A model generated the notes under the pieces. It was not told the DNA's origin and ran no database searches. It saw nothing but the letters and a program-made list of their open reading frames with translations. From contig NZ_JABEPQ010000003.1 in NCBI RefSeq assembly GCF_013041615.1, positions 372,001 to 436,000 on the forward strand: a stretch of DNA of 64,000 nucleotides, read 5' to 3'. Numbering within the stretch: the stretch's first letter is position 1; each line of letters opens with the position of its first letter. Source of the stretch: Knoellia koreensis. Lineage in GTDB: Bacteria > Actinomycetota > Actinomycetes > Actinomycetales > Dermatophilaceae. Positions 42,221-50,562 of this stretch are shown here, one piece after another. The position numbers were made by a program, and so were the translations under genes.

Positions 42221-43239
42221 CCACCCACGACACCAGCGAGACCACGACCACGACCGCGGCGGCGCCGGCCAGCGGTGTCGGCTCGACGCTGCGGTCCAGG
42301 CTCCAGCAGCTGCTGGCGTTCGCGAGCCTCATCGTCATCGCAGCCTTCTTCGCCGTCGCCAACCCGGTGTTCCTCACCTACGGCAACATCATCAACGTCC
42401 TCTTCTCGACGGTCGTGATCGGGCTGTTGGCGCTCGGCACCACGTTCGTCATCATCACCGGCGGAATCGACCTGTCCATCGGCACCGGCATGGCGCTGTG
42501 CGCCGTCATGGCCGGCACGTTCATCGTCACCTGGGGCATCCCGCTGCCGCTGGGCGTGCTGCTGGCGGTGCTCTTCGGCGGGTTCCTGGGGTTCGTCAAC
42601 GGGTTCAACGTCGCCAAGCTCGGGCTGCCGCCCTTCATCGCCACCCTCGCGACCATGCTCATGGCGCAGGGCCTGGCCCTGGTGATCTCCCACAGCGCGC
42701 CGATCTACTTCAGCGACACCCCGGGCTATCTCAAGCTGTCCACGGGCAACCTCATCCCCGGCGTCAACTTCCCCAACGCGGTCCTGGTCCTCGTCCTGGC
42801 GGTCGTGGTCGCGGCCATCCTGCTCAACCGCACCGTTCTCGGCCGGTACACCTTCGCGATCGGCAGCAACGAGGAGGCCACGGCCCTCTCCGGCATCAAC
42901 GTGCGCCGGTGGAAGATCGTCATCTACACCCTCGCCGGGCTGTTCACCGGCCTCGCCGGCGTCATGATCTCGGCCCGCCTCGGGTCCGCGCAGCCGGCAA
43001 CCGGCGCCGGTTACGAGCTCCAGGCCATCGCCGCCGTCGTCATCGGCGGCACGTCGCTGGCCGGCGGCAAGGGCTCGATCATCGGCACCGTGATCGGCGC
43101 CCTCATCATCTCGGTGCTCAACAACGGCCTCCAGCTGATGTCGATCCCGCAGGAGTGGCAGAACGTCATCCTCGGCGCCGTCATCCTCGTCGCCGTCTAC
43201 GCCGACATGGTCCGCAAGCGCGCCGCCAGCACGACCTGA
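42217..43239 (+). CDS. Sugar ABC importer permease (RbsC-like)
   Basis: This 340-residue membrane protein has about ten hydrophobic segments and the carbohydrate-uptake-2 permease marks VFLTYGNIINVLF, GGIDLSIGTGMAL and VIGGTSLAGGKGSIIGTVIGALI. It forms the homodimeric channel of the importer. An ATGA overlap couples it to the ATPase. The N-terminal 25 residues are Thr-rich and not conserved. The binding-protein gene follows after 63 bp that contain a CGGCATAC motif copy at 43264-43271. Confidence 0.92.
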   Translation: MTTHDTSETTTTTAAAPASGVGSTLRSRLQQLLAFASLIVIAAFFAVANPVFLTYGNIINVLFSTVVIGLLALGTTFVIITGGIDLSIGTGMALCAVMAGTFIVTWGIPLPLGVLLAVLFGGFLGFVNGFNVAKLGLPPFIATLATMLMAQGLALVISHSAPIYFSDTPGYLKLSTGNLIPGVNFPNAVLVLVLAVVVAAILLNRTVLGRYTFAIGSNEEATALSGINVRRWKIVIYTLAGLFTGLAGVMISARLGSAQPATGAGYELQAIAAVVIGGTSLAGGKGSIIGTVIGALIISVLNNGLQLMSIPQEWQNVILGAVILVAVYADMVRKRAASTT

Positions 43240-43302
43240 ACCGACCCCGCACAGCAAGCAGCACGGCATACCGCCACCCCACCCCGCAAAGGAGCACCAC
43301 TC

Positions 43303-44280
43303 ATGCGCACTCGCCGCATCGCCACGGTGACCGTCGCCGGCCTCGTCACGTTGGGACTCGCCGCCTGCGGCCAGTCCGGTGACAACGCCGGCGGTGGCTC
43401 GACGGACAAGAAGGAGCCGTACATCGCCATCGTCTCCAAGGGTTTCCAGCACCAGTTCTGGCAGGCCGTGAAGAAGGGGGCGGAGGACGAGGCCAAGAAG
43501 CAGGGCGCCCGCATCACCTTCGAGGGCCCCGCGACCGAGAAGGAGGTCGAGGCCCAGATCACCATGCTCACCAACGCCATGGCGAAGAAGCCCGATGCCA
43601 TCGGGTTCGCGGCGCTGGACTCCAAGGCGGCCGAGGGGCTGTTGCAGCAGGCCAAGAGCCAGAACATCCCGGTCATCGCATTCGACTCCGGCGTCGAGTC
43701 CGACGTGCCGCTGACCACCGCGGCCACCGACAGCAAGAAGGCGGCGGGTGAGGCGGCGAAGAAGATGTCCGAGCTCATCGGCGGCAAGGGCACGGTCGCC
43801 GTCGTCGCCCACGACCAGACCAGCCAGACGGGCAAGGACCGGCGCGACGGCTTCCTCGACTGGATGAAGAGCAACGCGCCCGACATCAAGGTCCTGCCCG
43901 TCCAGTACGGCGACGGCGACCAGGCCAAGAGCGCCGACATCACCAAGTCGATCATCCGCGCCAACCCCGACGTCAAGGGCATCTACGGCACCAACGAGGG
44001 GTCGGCCATCGGCGTCGTCAAGGGTGTCCAGGAGGCCGGCACGAAGGGCCTGACGATCATCGGGTTCGACTCCGGCCAGGCCCAGATCGACGCGATCAAC
44101 TCCGGGCTCGAGGCCGGCGCCATCACCCAGAACCCGGTCGGCATCGGCGAGGAGGTCGTCAAGGCGGCCATGAAGGCCATCAACGGTGAGTCCCTGCCGA
44201 AGACGATCGACACCGGCTACTACTGGTACGACAAGACCAACATCACCGACCCGAAGATCGAGGCCGTCCTCTACAAGTGA
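43303..44280 (+). CDS. Sugar ABC importer substrate-binding lipoprotein
   Basis: The 325-residue protein has a lipoprotein signal (MRTRRIATVTVAGLVTLGLAACG, lipobox Cys near residue 23) and a Peripla_BP_4 fold as in RbsB: YIAIVSKGFQHQFWQAVKKGAEDEAKKQG, FAALDSKAAEGLLQQA, VIAFDSGVE and TIIGFDSGQAQIDAINSG. It delivers sugar, probably L-fucose, to the permease. An AAAGGAG site 8 nt before the ATG is strong, as is common for the most abundant component. It ends the island, with a hairpin just downstream. Confidence 0.92.
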   Translation: MRTRRIATVTVAGLVTLGLAACGQSGDNAGGGSTDKKEPYIAIVSKGFQHQFWQAVKKGAEDEAKKQGARITFEGPATEKEVEAQITMLTNAMAKKPDAIGFAALDSKAAEGLLQQAKSQNIPVIAFDSGVESDVPLTTAATDSKKAAGEAAKKMSELIGGKGTVAVVAHDQTSQTGKDRRDGFLDWMKSNAPDIKVLPVQYGDGDQAKSADITKSIIRANPDVKGIYGTNEGSAIGVVKGVQEAGTKGLTIIGFDSGQAQIDAINSGLEAGAITQNPVGIGEEVVKAAMKAINGESLPKTIDTGYYWYDKTNITDPKIEAVLYK

Positions 44281-44286
44281 CCGACG

Positions 44287-44320
44287 GGTGCTGCGCCCGG
44301 GTCACACGGGGCGCAGCACC
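44287..44320. terminator. Bidirectional terminator between the sugar-binding protein and serS
   Basis: GGTGCTGCGCCC (44287-44298) pairs perfectly with 44309-44320 around a 10-nt loop. The right arm lies in the last codons of serS, so one hairpin serves two convergent transcripts. Confidence 0.7.
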
Positions 44321-45567
44321 TCGAGGCCGAGGAACGGGCGCAGCGCCTCGGGGACCACGACCGAGCCGTCGGCCTGCTGGTGGTTCTCGAGGATCGCGAC
44401 CATCCACCGCGTCGTGGCGAGGGTGCCGTTGAGGGTGGCGACGGTGCGAGTTCCGTTGCCGCCGCCCGGGTCTCGCTCACGGGTGTTCAGCCGGCGCGCC
44501 TGGTAGGTCGTGCAGTTCGACGTCGAGGTGAGCTCGCGGTAACGGCCCTGCGTCGGCACCCACGCCTCGATGTCGTACTTGCGCGCGGCCGGCCCACCGA
44601 GGTCGCCCGCGGCGGTGTCGATGATGCGGTAGGGCACCTCGATCTTGGCCATCATGTCGCGCTCGAGGTCGAGCAGTCGCCGGTGCTCCTCGACCGCGTC
44701 CTCGACCCGGCAGTAGGTGAACATCTCGACCTTGTGGAACTGGTGCACGCGGATGATGCCGCGGGTGTCCTTGCCGTGCGACCCGGCCTCGCGGCGGTAG
44801 CACGCCGACCACCCGGCATACCTCTTGGGGCCATCGGAGAGGTCGAGGATCTCGTCGGCGTGGTAGCCCGCGAGCGCGACCTCGGAGGTGCCGGTGAGCC
44901 AGAGGTCGTCGTCGGCGAGCCGGTAGACCTCCTCGGAGTGCTTGTCGATGAACCCGGCTCCGGCCATGACGTCGGTCTTGACCAGCGTGGGAGTGATGAC
45001 CGGCGTGAACCCGTGCTCGACGGCCTGCGCGATGCCGAGGTTGAGCAGCGCCAGCTCCAGCCGCGCACCGACGCCGGTGAGGAAGTAGAACCGCGACCCC
45101 GAGACCTTGGCGCCGCGCTCCATGTCGATGGCCGCGAGCTTCTCGCCAAGGGCGAGGTGGTCGAGCGGCTCGAAGTCGAACTCCGTTGGCGTTCCCACGG
45201 TTTCGAGCACGGTGTAGTCGTCCTCGCCGCCCACGGGCACACCCGGCTCGACGACGTTGCCGATCGACCGCACGAGCCCGTCGAGCTCGGTCTGTGCCGC
45301 GTCCGCGTCGGCCTGCAGCGACTTGACCTCGGCCGCGATCTCCTTGGTGCGGGTCAGCAGGGCGTGCTTCTCGTCGCCCTGCGCCTTGGCGACCTGCTTG
45401 CCCATCGACTTCTGCTCGGCGCGCAGCCGCTCGAACTCGGTGAGGGATGACCGGCGTCGCTCGTCCGCAGCCAGGGCCGCGTCGACGACCCCTTCGTCCT
45501 CACCACGGGCGCGCTGGCTGGCCCGGACGGTCTCCGGGTCGTCGCGCAGGAGCTTGATGTCGATCAC
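44302..45567 (-). CDS. serS: Seryl-tRNA synthetase
   Basis: SerRS (421 residues) charges tRNA-Ser and is essential. The N-terminal coiled-coil arm spans about 30-105 ([37 protein letters not shown]), and class-II motifs follow: [27 protein letters not shown] (motif 1), [33 protein letters not shown] (motif 2) and [27 protein letters not shown] (motif 3). The start is a GTG 6 nt after a TAGGCT box, with no ribosome-binding site, so the mRNA is probably leaderless. No T-box leader is possible at that distance. Confidence 0.97.
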   Translation of the reverse strand: MIDIKLLRDDPETVRASQRARGEDEGVVDAALAADERRRSSLTEFERLRAEQKSMGKQVAKAQGDEKHALLTRTKEIAAEVKSLQADADAAQTELDGLVRSIGNVVEPGVPVGGEDDYTVLETVGTPTEFDFEPLDHLALGEKLAAIDMERGAKVSGSRFYFLTGVGARLELALLNLGIAQAVEHGFTPVITPTLVKTDVMAGAGFIDKHSEEVYRLADDDLWLTGTSEVALAGYHADEILDLSDGPKRYAGWSACYRREAGSHGKDTRGIIRVHQFHKVEMFTYCRVEDAVEEHRRLLDLERDMMAKIEVPYRIIDTAAGDLGGPAARKYDIEAWVPTQGRYRELTSTSNCTTYQARRLNTRERDPGGGNGTRTVATLNGTLATTRWMVAILENHQQADGSVVVPEALRPFLGLEVLRPV

Positions 45568-45573
45568 CGGGTC

Positions 45574-45579
45574 AGCCTA
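45574..45579 (-). promoter_or_regulatory. -10 element of serS
   Basis: TAGGCT on the minus strand, 6 nt before the GTG at 45567; same hexamer and spacing as at 26533-26538 and 63667-63672. Confidence 0.5.
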
Positions 45580-45653
45580 CCGATGGCCCGGCGGGCGTCC
45601 GCCACGTGATTACCCGTTGCCTCCCAGCCCGGTCCGGTCCGATCCTTTCCCGT

Positions 45654-46292
45654 ATGCCGTCCGCCGCCACCCTGGGCACGTTCGCCCTCGCCGCCACCGC
45701 GCTGATCCTGCTGCCCGGGCCAGCCATGCTGTTCCTCATCTCGCGTGGCATCGGGCAGAGCAACCCGCGGCTGGCCGTGGCATCGATGCTCGGCATCGAG
45801 TCGGCGACCGCCTGCATGGTGGTCGCGACCGCGTTCGGGCTGTCGGCGGTCATCAGCTCCTCGGTGGTGGCGTTCGCGGTCGTGAAGTACGCCGGCGCGG
45901 CATACCTGTTGTGGCTGGCGGTCCGTGAGTTCCGCAGCAAGGGGCACTTCTCGCTCGACCGGGCACCCGTGGTGAGCTCGCGCCGCGCGTTCGTCGACGC
46001 CTTCGCGGTCGGCATCTCCAACCCCAAGACGGCCGTCTTCTTCGTCGCGTTCTTCCCGCAGTTCCTGCACCGCGACGCCGGTGCGGTCTGGTCCCAGGTG
46101 CTGGTGCTCGGCGCCATCTTCGTCGTCATCGGCGCGGTGTTCGACAGCTTCTACGCGCTCAGCGCCGGCGGTGTGGGGCGCTGGCTCCAGCGGCACCCCA
46201 AGGCGGTCGAGCGGCAGAAGTACGTGTCCGGCTCGATCTTCCTCGTCATGGGCGGGGCGGCCGCCCTGACGGGTCACCCGCAGAAGGCCTGA
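45654..46292 (+). CDS. LysE/RhtB-family amino-acid exporter
   Basis: The 212-residue membrane protein has six hydrophobic segments and the LysE/RhtB marks LPGPAMLFLISRGIGQSNPRLAVASMLGIE (N-terminal helix 1 and loop) and AFAVGISNPKTAVFFVAFFPQFL. It exports a neutral or basic amino acid or homoserine lactone; substrate unknown. The ATG lies within a GTATGCCG motif. A longer frame from 45606 exists, but its extra residues are not conserved. It diverges from serS. Confidence 0.88.
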   Translation: MPSAATLGTFALAATALILLPGPAMLFLISRGIGQSNPRLAVASMLGIESATACMVVATAFGLSAVISSSVVAFAVVKYAGAAYLLWLAVREFRSKGHFSLDRAPVVSSRRAFVDAFAVGISNPKTAVFFVAFFPQFLHRDAGAVWSQVLVLGAIFVVIGAVFDSFYALSAGGVGRWLQRHPKAVERQKYVSGSIFLVMGGAAALTGHPQKA

Positions 46293-46303
46293 GGCCCACG
46301 CAT

Positions 46304-46813
46304 CTAGGCACGCACGTCGTGCAGGTGGTGCGCCAGGTCGTGCAGCATGTACTGCCCGAGGGTGAGCACCGTGAAGTGTGAGCCGTTGCTGCGTATGCCG
46401 CGGCGAGACCACGCGCCGTCCGGCACCTGGGCGAACTGGGCCGACACCGCGGCGGCTGCCGCGACCAGCTCGCCGGAGACCTGCGCCGGGTCCTGCTCGT
46501 CGTAGCGGCCGTCGACCGCTGCCTGGTCCTGGTCCCAGTTCTCGAACTCGGCGGGGTCCTCCACCAGCAGCTGGCGTACGCGGCCGTCGAAGACCGGGCA
46601 CACGTCGCGCACGTGCGCGGCATACTCCAGCTCCGACCAGACCTCGGGAGCCGGCCGTTCGCGCACGGACGACCGCTGGAGCACCTGCGGCCACGGGCGG
46701 GTCAGCTCGAGCACCAGGCCGGCGATGCCGTCGGCCGGCACGCCGCCTGCGTCGAAGCCGCACTCGGGGCAGACCCGTTCCAGGGTCCAGGTCCAGTCCT
46801 TGGTGTCAGCCAC
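46304..46813 (-). CDS. DinB-superfamily protein
   Basis: This 169-residue helical-bundle protein has CPECGFDAG at the N-terminus, LEYAAHVRDVCPVFDGRVRQLL in the middle and LGQYMLHDLAHHLHDV at the end; the His residues of AAHVRD and HDLAHHLHD are the DinB metal ligands. DinB-like enzymes in actinobacteria are often mycothiol- or bacillithiol-dependent transferases, but many are uncharacterised. The GTG start follows TAGGGT by 6 nt. RRGIRSNG in the middle uses an ATA Ile codon supplied by the window motif at 46393. Confidence 0.78.
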   Translation of the reverse strand: MADTKDWTWTLERVCPECGFDAGGVPADGIAGLVLELTRPWPQVLQRSSVRERPAPEVWSELEYAAHVRDVCPVFDGRVRQLLVEDPAEFENWDQDQAAVDGRYDEQDPAQVSGELVAAAAAVSAQFAQVPDGAWSRRGIRSNGSHFTVLTLGQYMLHDLAHHLHDVRA

Positions 46814-46819
46814 GAGATC

Positions 46820-46825
46820 ACCCTA
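46820..46825 (-). promoter_or_regulatory. -10 element of the DinB-like gene
   Basis: TAGGGT on the minus strand, 6 nt before the GTG at 46813. Confidence 0.45.
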
Positions 46826-46864
46826 ACCACCACCTGGCCTGCGCATATGCACCACCGCGTGGGG

Positions 46865-46870
46865 TAGTTT
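46865..46870 (+). promoter_or_regulatory. -10 element of the lipid-kinase gene
   Basis: TAGTTT, 6 nt before the GTG at 46877, with no ribosome-binding site; predicts a leaderless mRNA for the lipid kinase-PAP2 operon. Confidence 0.45.
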
Positions 46871-46876
46871 CGGCGG

Positions 46877-47989
46877 GTGCTTTCGGACCATCCAGGCTGG
46901 ATCGCCATCGGCGCGATCGTGCTCGTCATCGCCTTCGCGGCGCTCATCGCGTCGCTGTCGGCCCGCCCTCGCCGGCGGGGCCGTGGCGCCCATCGAGCCA
47001 GTCGGTGGAGCCGACGCCCACACCGCAACGAGTTCCGTCCGGAGGGGACAGTGACCGAGACACCGAAGCGCCGCGTCGCCATCATCGTCAACCCGACCAA
47101 GTTCGACGACCTCGAGGGCACCAAGGCCCACATCACGCGCCAGGTCGTGCAGCACGGCTGGGAGTCACCGCTGTTCATCGAGACCACCGAGAAGGACCCC
47201 GGCACCGGCCAGGCCAAGGAGGCGCTCGAGCAGGACGTCGACCTCGTCTGCCCCCTCGGCGGTGACGGCACCGTCCGCAGCGTGGCCGCCGCCCTCGTCG
47301 GCACCGACACCCCGCTGGGGCTGTTGCCGGGCGGCACCGGCAACCTGTTGGCACGCAACCTCGACCTGCCGTTCGCCGACCTCGACGACGCACTCGACGT
47401 CGCCCTCACCGGCCAGAACAAGCGGATCGACGTCGGCCGGCTCACGGTCAACAGCAGCGGGGAGGACCAGCGCCCCGAGCAGCACATCTTCCTCGTCATG
47501 GCCGGATTCGGCTTCGACGCGGCGATCATGGCCGACGCCCCGGAGGGCCTCAAGGCCAAGGTGGGGCCGCTCGCCTACATGGTCTCCGGCACCCGCAACC
47601 TGCGCGGGCCGCAGTTCAAGGTGCGCGTGAAGATCGACGACTCCGAGGAGTTCACGCGGCGCACCCGCACGGTCGTCATCGGCAACGTCGGCAAGCTCGT
47701 CGGCGGCCTGGTGCTCCTGCCGGACGCGGAGGTCGACGACGGCCACCTCGACGCAGTCCTGTTGTCCCCCAAGGGAATCGTGGGTTGGGCCGCGGTCGCA
47801 GCACGCATCGCGTCCAAGCAGCGCAAGGGGCACCAGCGCGTCGACCACCACACCGCCCGCGAGATCTCCGTGCGCGCCGACCGGCCCGAGGAGGCCCAGG
47901 TCGACGGCGACACCATCGGCAAGGCACGCGCCATCTCGGCCGAGGTCCTCCCCGGCTCGCTCGTGGTGCGGGTGGGCGCGACGGCCTAG
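46877..47989 (+). CDS. Diacylglycerol kinase-family lipid kinase
   Basis: The 370-residue protein has an N-terminal membrane anchor (WIAIGAIVLVIAFAALIASLSA, about 8-29), then a DAGK catalytic domain from about residue 65: RVAIIVNPTKFDDLEGTKAHI, the nucleotide loop LVCPLGGDGTVRSVAAALVG and LGLLPGGTGNLLARNLDLP. It phosphorylates a lipid such as diacylglycerol or a related long-chain alcohol using ATP. Two lipid phosphatases follow directly (3 bp and an overlap), so kinase and phosphatases may act on one lipid cycle. The GTG start is supported by the TAGTTT box. Confidence 0.88.
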   Translation: MLSDHPGWIAIGAIVLVIAFAALIASLSARPRRRGRGAHRASRWSRRPHRNEFRPEGTVTETPKRRVAIIVNPTKFDDLEGTKAHITRQVVQHGWESPLFIETTEKDPGTGQAKEALEQDVDLVCPLGGDGTVRSVAAALVGTDTPLGLLPGGTGNLLARNLDLPFADLDDALDVALTGQNKRIDVGRLTVNSSGEDQRPEQHIFLVMAGFGFDAAIMADAPEGLKAKVGPLAYMVSGTRNLRGPQFKVRVKIDDSEEFTRRTRTVVIGNVGKLVGGLVLLPDAEVDDGHLDAVLLSPKGIVGWAAVAARIASKQRKGHQRVDHHTAREISVRADRPEEAQVDGDTIGKARAISAEVLPGSLVVRVGATA

Positions 47990-47992
47990 CCC

Positions 47993-48682
47993 GTGGCGTC
48001 ACCCCGGGGCGCGGGCCGCGCCCGCAGGCTGGCCCGGGGAGCGGTGTGCATGGCGTTGTTCGCGCTGCCCGTCGCGCTCGTCGCGTATGCCGTGCGTGAG
48101 CGCTGGGACGCGCTGGTCAGCCTCGACGAGACGGTCGCCGTCCGCGCGACCGACCTCGCCCGCGGCGCCGGGCTCGGGCCGTCCCTGACGGTCCTGCAGG
48201 CGGTGAGCCAGCCTTGGGTGCTGTATGCCGTGGCGACCGCCACGTGCGTTTGGGCTTGGCTCGCGCGCGGCCTGCGGACCCGGGCCCTGTGGGCGTTCGT
48301 GACGATGATGGTCGCCTGGAACGTCGGCCTGCTGCTGAAGCTGGTGGTGCACCGGGCCCGTCCCGTCATCGACGACCCCCTCTCGCATGCGCCGGGCTAC
48401 TCGTTCCCGTCGGGTCACGCCTTCAACGCGGCCGTGGTCGCCACGGTCGTGGTCTTCCTGCTCTGGCCGCTGCTGAGCCCGACGGCTCGTCGGGTGTCCA
48501 CCATGGTCGCGGTGGTCGGCGTGCTGGCCGTCGGGCTCGACCGGGTCTTCCTGGGCGTCCACTTCGCCTCTGACGTGGTTGCCGGGTGGGTTCTGGGTTT
48601 CGGCATTAGCCTCGCGTCGTGGGTCGGTTTCATCGGGACGACGCAAGGGCCTTCGTCAGCCGCGCCATCGCCCCCGGCGTAG
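47993..48682 (+). CDS. PAP2-family lipid phosphatase (first of a tandem pair)
   Basis: This 229-residue membrane protein has the three acid-phosphatase motifs of the PAP2 superfamily: KLVVHRARP, YSFPSGHAFNAA and DRVFLGVHFASDVVAGW. It should remove phosphate from phosphatidate, undecaprenyl pyrophosphate or a similar lipid at the outer membrane face. It starts 3 bp after the lipid kinase stop. Its last 64 bp overlap the start of the next PAP2 gene in another frame. Confidence 0.88.
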   Translation: MASPRGAGRARRLARGAVCMALFALPVALVAYAVRERWDALVSLDETVAVRATDLARGAGLGPSLTVLQAVSQPWVLYAVATATCVWAWLARGLRTRALWAFVTMMVAWNVGLLLKLVVHRARPVIDDPLSHAPGYSFPSGHAFNAAVVATVVVFLLWPLLSPTARRVSTMVAVVGVLAVGLDRVFLGVHFASDVVAGWVLGFGISLASWVGFIGTTQGPSSAAPSPPA

Positions 48683-49344
48683 GCGTCTGGCTGGCGATCC
48701 TGGGCATCGGGGCGCTGCTCACCGGACCCTTCCGGGGACTGGCCCGGGACGAGGAGGCGGTGAACCGCGTCCTCGCGGACGAGCGCAACCCGACGTGGAA
48801 CACCATCACGATGCTGTGGTCCCACATCGGCAACACCGAGTACGTCATCGGTGTGTGCGTGCTCGTGACCGCGGTCCTGCTGTGGCGGACCCGCGACTGG
48901 CGCTGGTCGGTCGTGCCGGCCATCGCGATCTCGTTACAGGCCACCATCTTCGTCATCGCGACGGCGATCATCGGGCGCCCCCGACCCACCGTCGAGCACC
49001 TGGACCCGGCACCACCCACCTCGAGCTACCCCAGCGGTCACGTGGGCGCCTCCACCGCGCTCTACCTCGTGCTGGCGCTCATGGCAGGACGGATCGCCCG
49101 GCCCTGGCTGCGGTGGCTCACGACGGTGCTGTGCCTCCTGCTGCCACTCCTCGTCACCTACGCGCGGCTCTACCGCGGCATGCACCACGTCACCGACGTC
49201 GCAGTCGGCATGCTCAACGGCATCGGGTGCGCCCTGCTCGCGTATGGCTGGTGGCGACACCGGTCGCGGGCCGCGTCAGCCGAACAGCTGCCGGCCCCAG
49301 TCGTCCCCGTCGTCCAGCCCCGGGGGGCAGGCGAACAGGCCTGA
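48619..49344 (+). CDS. PAP2-family lipid phosphatase (second of a tandem pair)
   Basis: The 241-residue protein has PAP2 motifs AIIGRPRPTVEHL, SSYPSGHVGASTAL and RLYRGMHHVTDVAVG with six hydrophobic segments. It is only weakly similar to the preceding PAP2 protein, so it is not a recent duplicate. The GTG at 48619 overlaps the previous gene by 64 bp; a later start would cut residues before the first helix. The non-conserved C-terminal tail (from about residue 220) overlaps the 3' end of efeB on the other strand by 69 bp. Confidence 0.85.
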   Translation: MGRFHRDDARAFVSRAIAPGVGVWLAILGIGALLTGPFRGLARDEEAVNRVLADERNPTWNTITMLWSHIGNTEYVIGVCVLVTAVLLWRTRDWRWSVVPAIAISLQATIFVIATAIIGRPRPTVEHLDPAPPTSSYPSGHVGASTALYLVLALMAGRIARPWLRWLTTVLCLLLPLLVTYARLYRGMHHVTDVAVGMLNGIGCALLAYGWWRHRSRAASAEQLPAPVVPVVQPRGAGEQA

Positions 49345-50562
49345 GCCGGTGTGCTCGATGTACTCGCTCAGTGCGTCCCGCGCCGCGAGCGCCCGCTGCA
49401 TCGGGACGAACTGCTCGTGCGGGTCGCGCATGAACGCGACGAAGAACAGCCCCGCGTCGAGGTGGCCCAGCCCGTCACTGCCGTCGGTGAAGTTGTAGCC
49501 ACGACGCAGGATCCGTATGCCGCCGAGCCGGCTCTCATGCGCGAGGCGCACGTGGGCGTCCATCGGGATCGCCGGCCGGCCGTCGGCACCCTTGGCGTCG
49601 AAGTCGACCGGATCGAGTTCGGACTGCTGGCCGAGTGGCGCCCCCTCGCCCTTGTCACGGCCGATCACGTCCTGCTGCTCCTGCAGCGTGCTGCGGTCCC
49701 ACACCTCGACGTGCATCCTGATGCGGCGCGCCACCAGGTAGGAGCCACCCGCCAGCCAGGCGGCCGAACCCGTGACGTCGGCGGGCTGGACCCACACGTG
49801 CCGGTCCAGCGCCTCGGTGTCCTCGGCCCTGATGTTGGCCGTACCGTCCTTGAACCCGAACAGGTTTCGTGGGGTGGTCTGGGTGCGGGTCGTCGCTGAC
49901 GTGCGGCCGAAACCGAGCTGGCTCCACCGCACCGACACGGTGCCGAAGCCGAGCCGGACGAGGTTGCGCACCGCGTGGACCGCGACCTGGGGGTCGTTCG
50001 CGCAGGCCTGGATGCACAGGTCGCCGCCACTGCGAGCGGGGTCCAGGTCGTCGCCGACGAACCCGGGAAGCTCGCGCAGGGGCGACGGCTTGCGCCCGGC
50101 CAGCCCGAAGCGGCCGTCGAACAGCGCCGGGCCGTAGCCGATCGTGATGGTCAGGTTCGAGGCATCGAGGTCGAATGCCTCGCCGGTGTCCGCCGGAGCC
50201 TTGTGTGGACCACCGCCGATGACACCGCCCGGTGCCGCCTCGGCACCGGCGACCATGCGCTCGGCGGCGCCGGTCCAGGCCATGAGCAGCTCACGGAGCT
50301 CGCGCGGGTCCTTGGTGACGACGTCGAGCGCCACGAAGTGCATCCGGTCCTGTGCCGGGGTGATGATCCCGGCCTGGTGGGCGCCGCGGAACGGGACCAC
50401 CTGGTCGCTGCCGGCGGCGACTGCCGCGGAGGCGATGGCGTCATCGTGACCCAGCCCCGCGGCATACGCCCCACCGGCGCCCGCCACGAGACCGGCGGCC
50501 GCAGCACCCGCACCGACCCCGATCAGGTGGCGGCGGCTCAGGCCCGCGTCGAGGCGGCTCAC
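49276..50562 (-). CDS. efeB: Dye-decolourising-type heme peroxidase EfeB
   Basis: EfeB is a 428-residue DyP peroxidase exported by Tat (SRRHLIGVGAGAAAAGLVAGAGGAYA at the N-terminus) that works with EfeO in ferrous or heme-iron uptake. The signature GFKDGTANI (GxxDG; distal Asp near residue 232) and the C-terminal block HESRLGGIRILRRGYNF..GLFFVAFMRDPHEQFVPMQ are intact. The GTG at 50562 overlaps the efeO stop (GTGA), so the longer frame upstream is not used. It is the second gene of an iron-regulated pair. The LGGIRIL stretch uses an ATA codon inside the window motif at 49515. Confidence 0.93.
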   Translation of the reverse strand: MSRLDAGLSRRHLIGVGAGAAAAGLVAGAGGAYAAGLGHDDAIASAAVAAGSDQVVPFRGAHQAGIITPAQDRMHFVALDVVTKDPRELRELLMAWTGAAERMVAGAEAAPGGVIGGGPHKAPADTGEAFDLDASNLTITIGYGPALFDGRFGLAGRKPSPLRELPGFVGDDLDPARSGGDLCIQACANDPQVAVHAVRNLVRLGFGTVSVRWSQLGFGRTSATTRTQTTPRNLFGFKDGTANIRAEDTEALDRHVWVQPADVTGSAAWLAGGSYLVARRIRMHVEVWDRSTLQEQQDVIGRDKGEGAPLGQQSELDPVDFDAKGADGRPAIPMDAHVRLAHESRLGGIRILRRGYNFTDGSDGLGHLDAGLFFVAFMRDPHEQFVPMQRALAARDALSEYIEHTGSGLFACPPGLDDGDDWGRQLFG

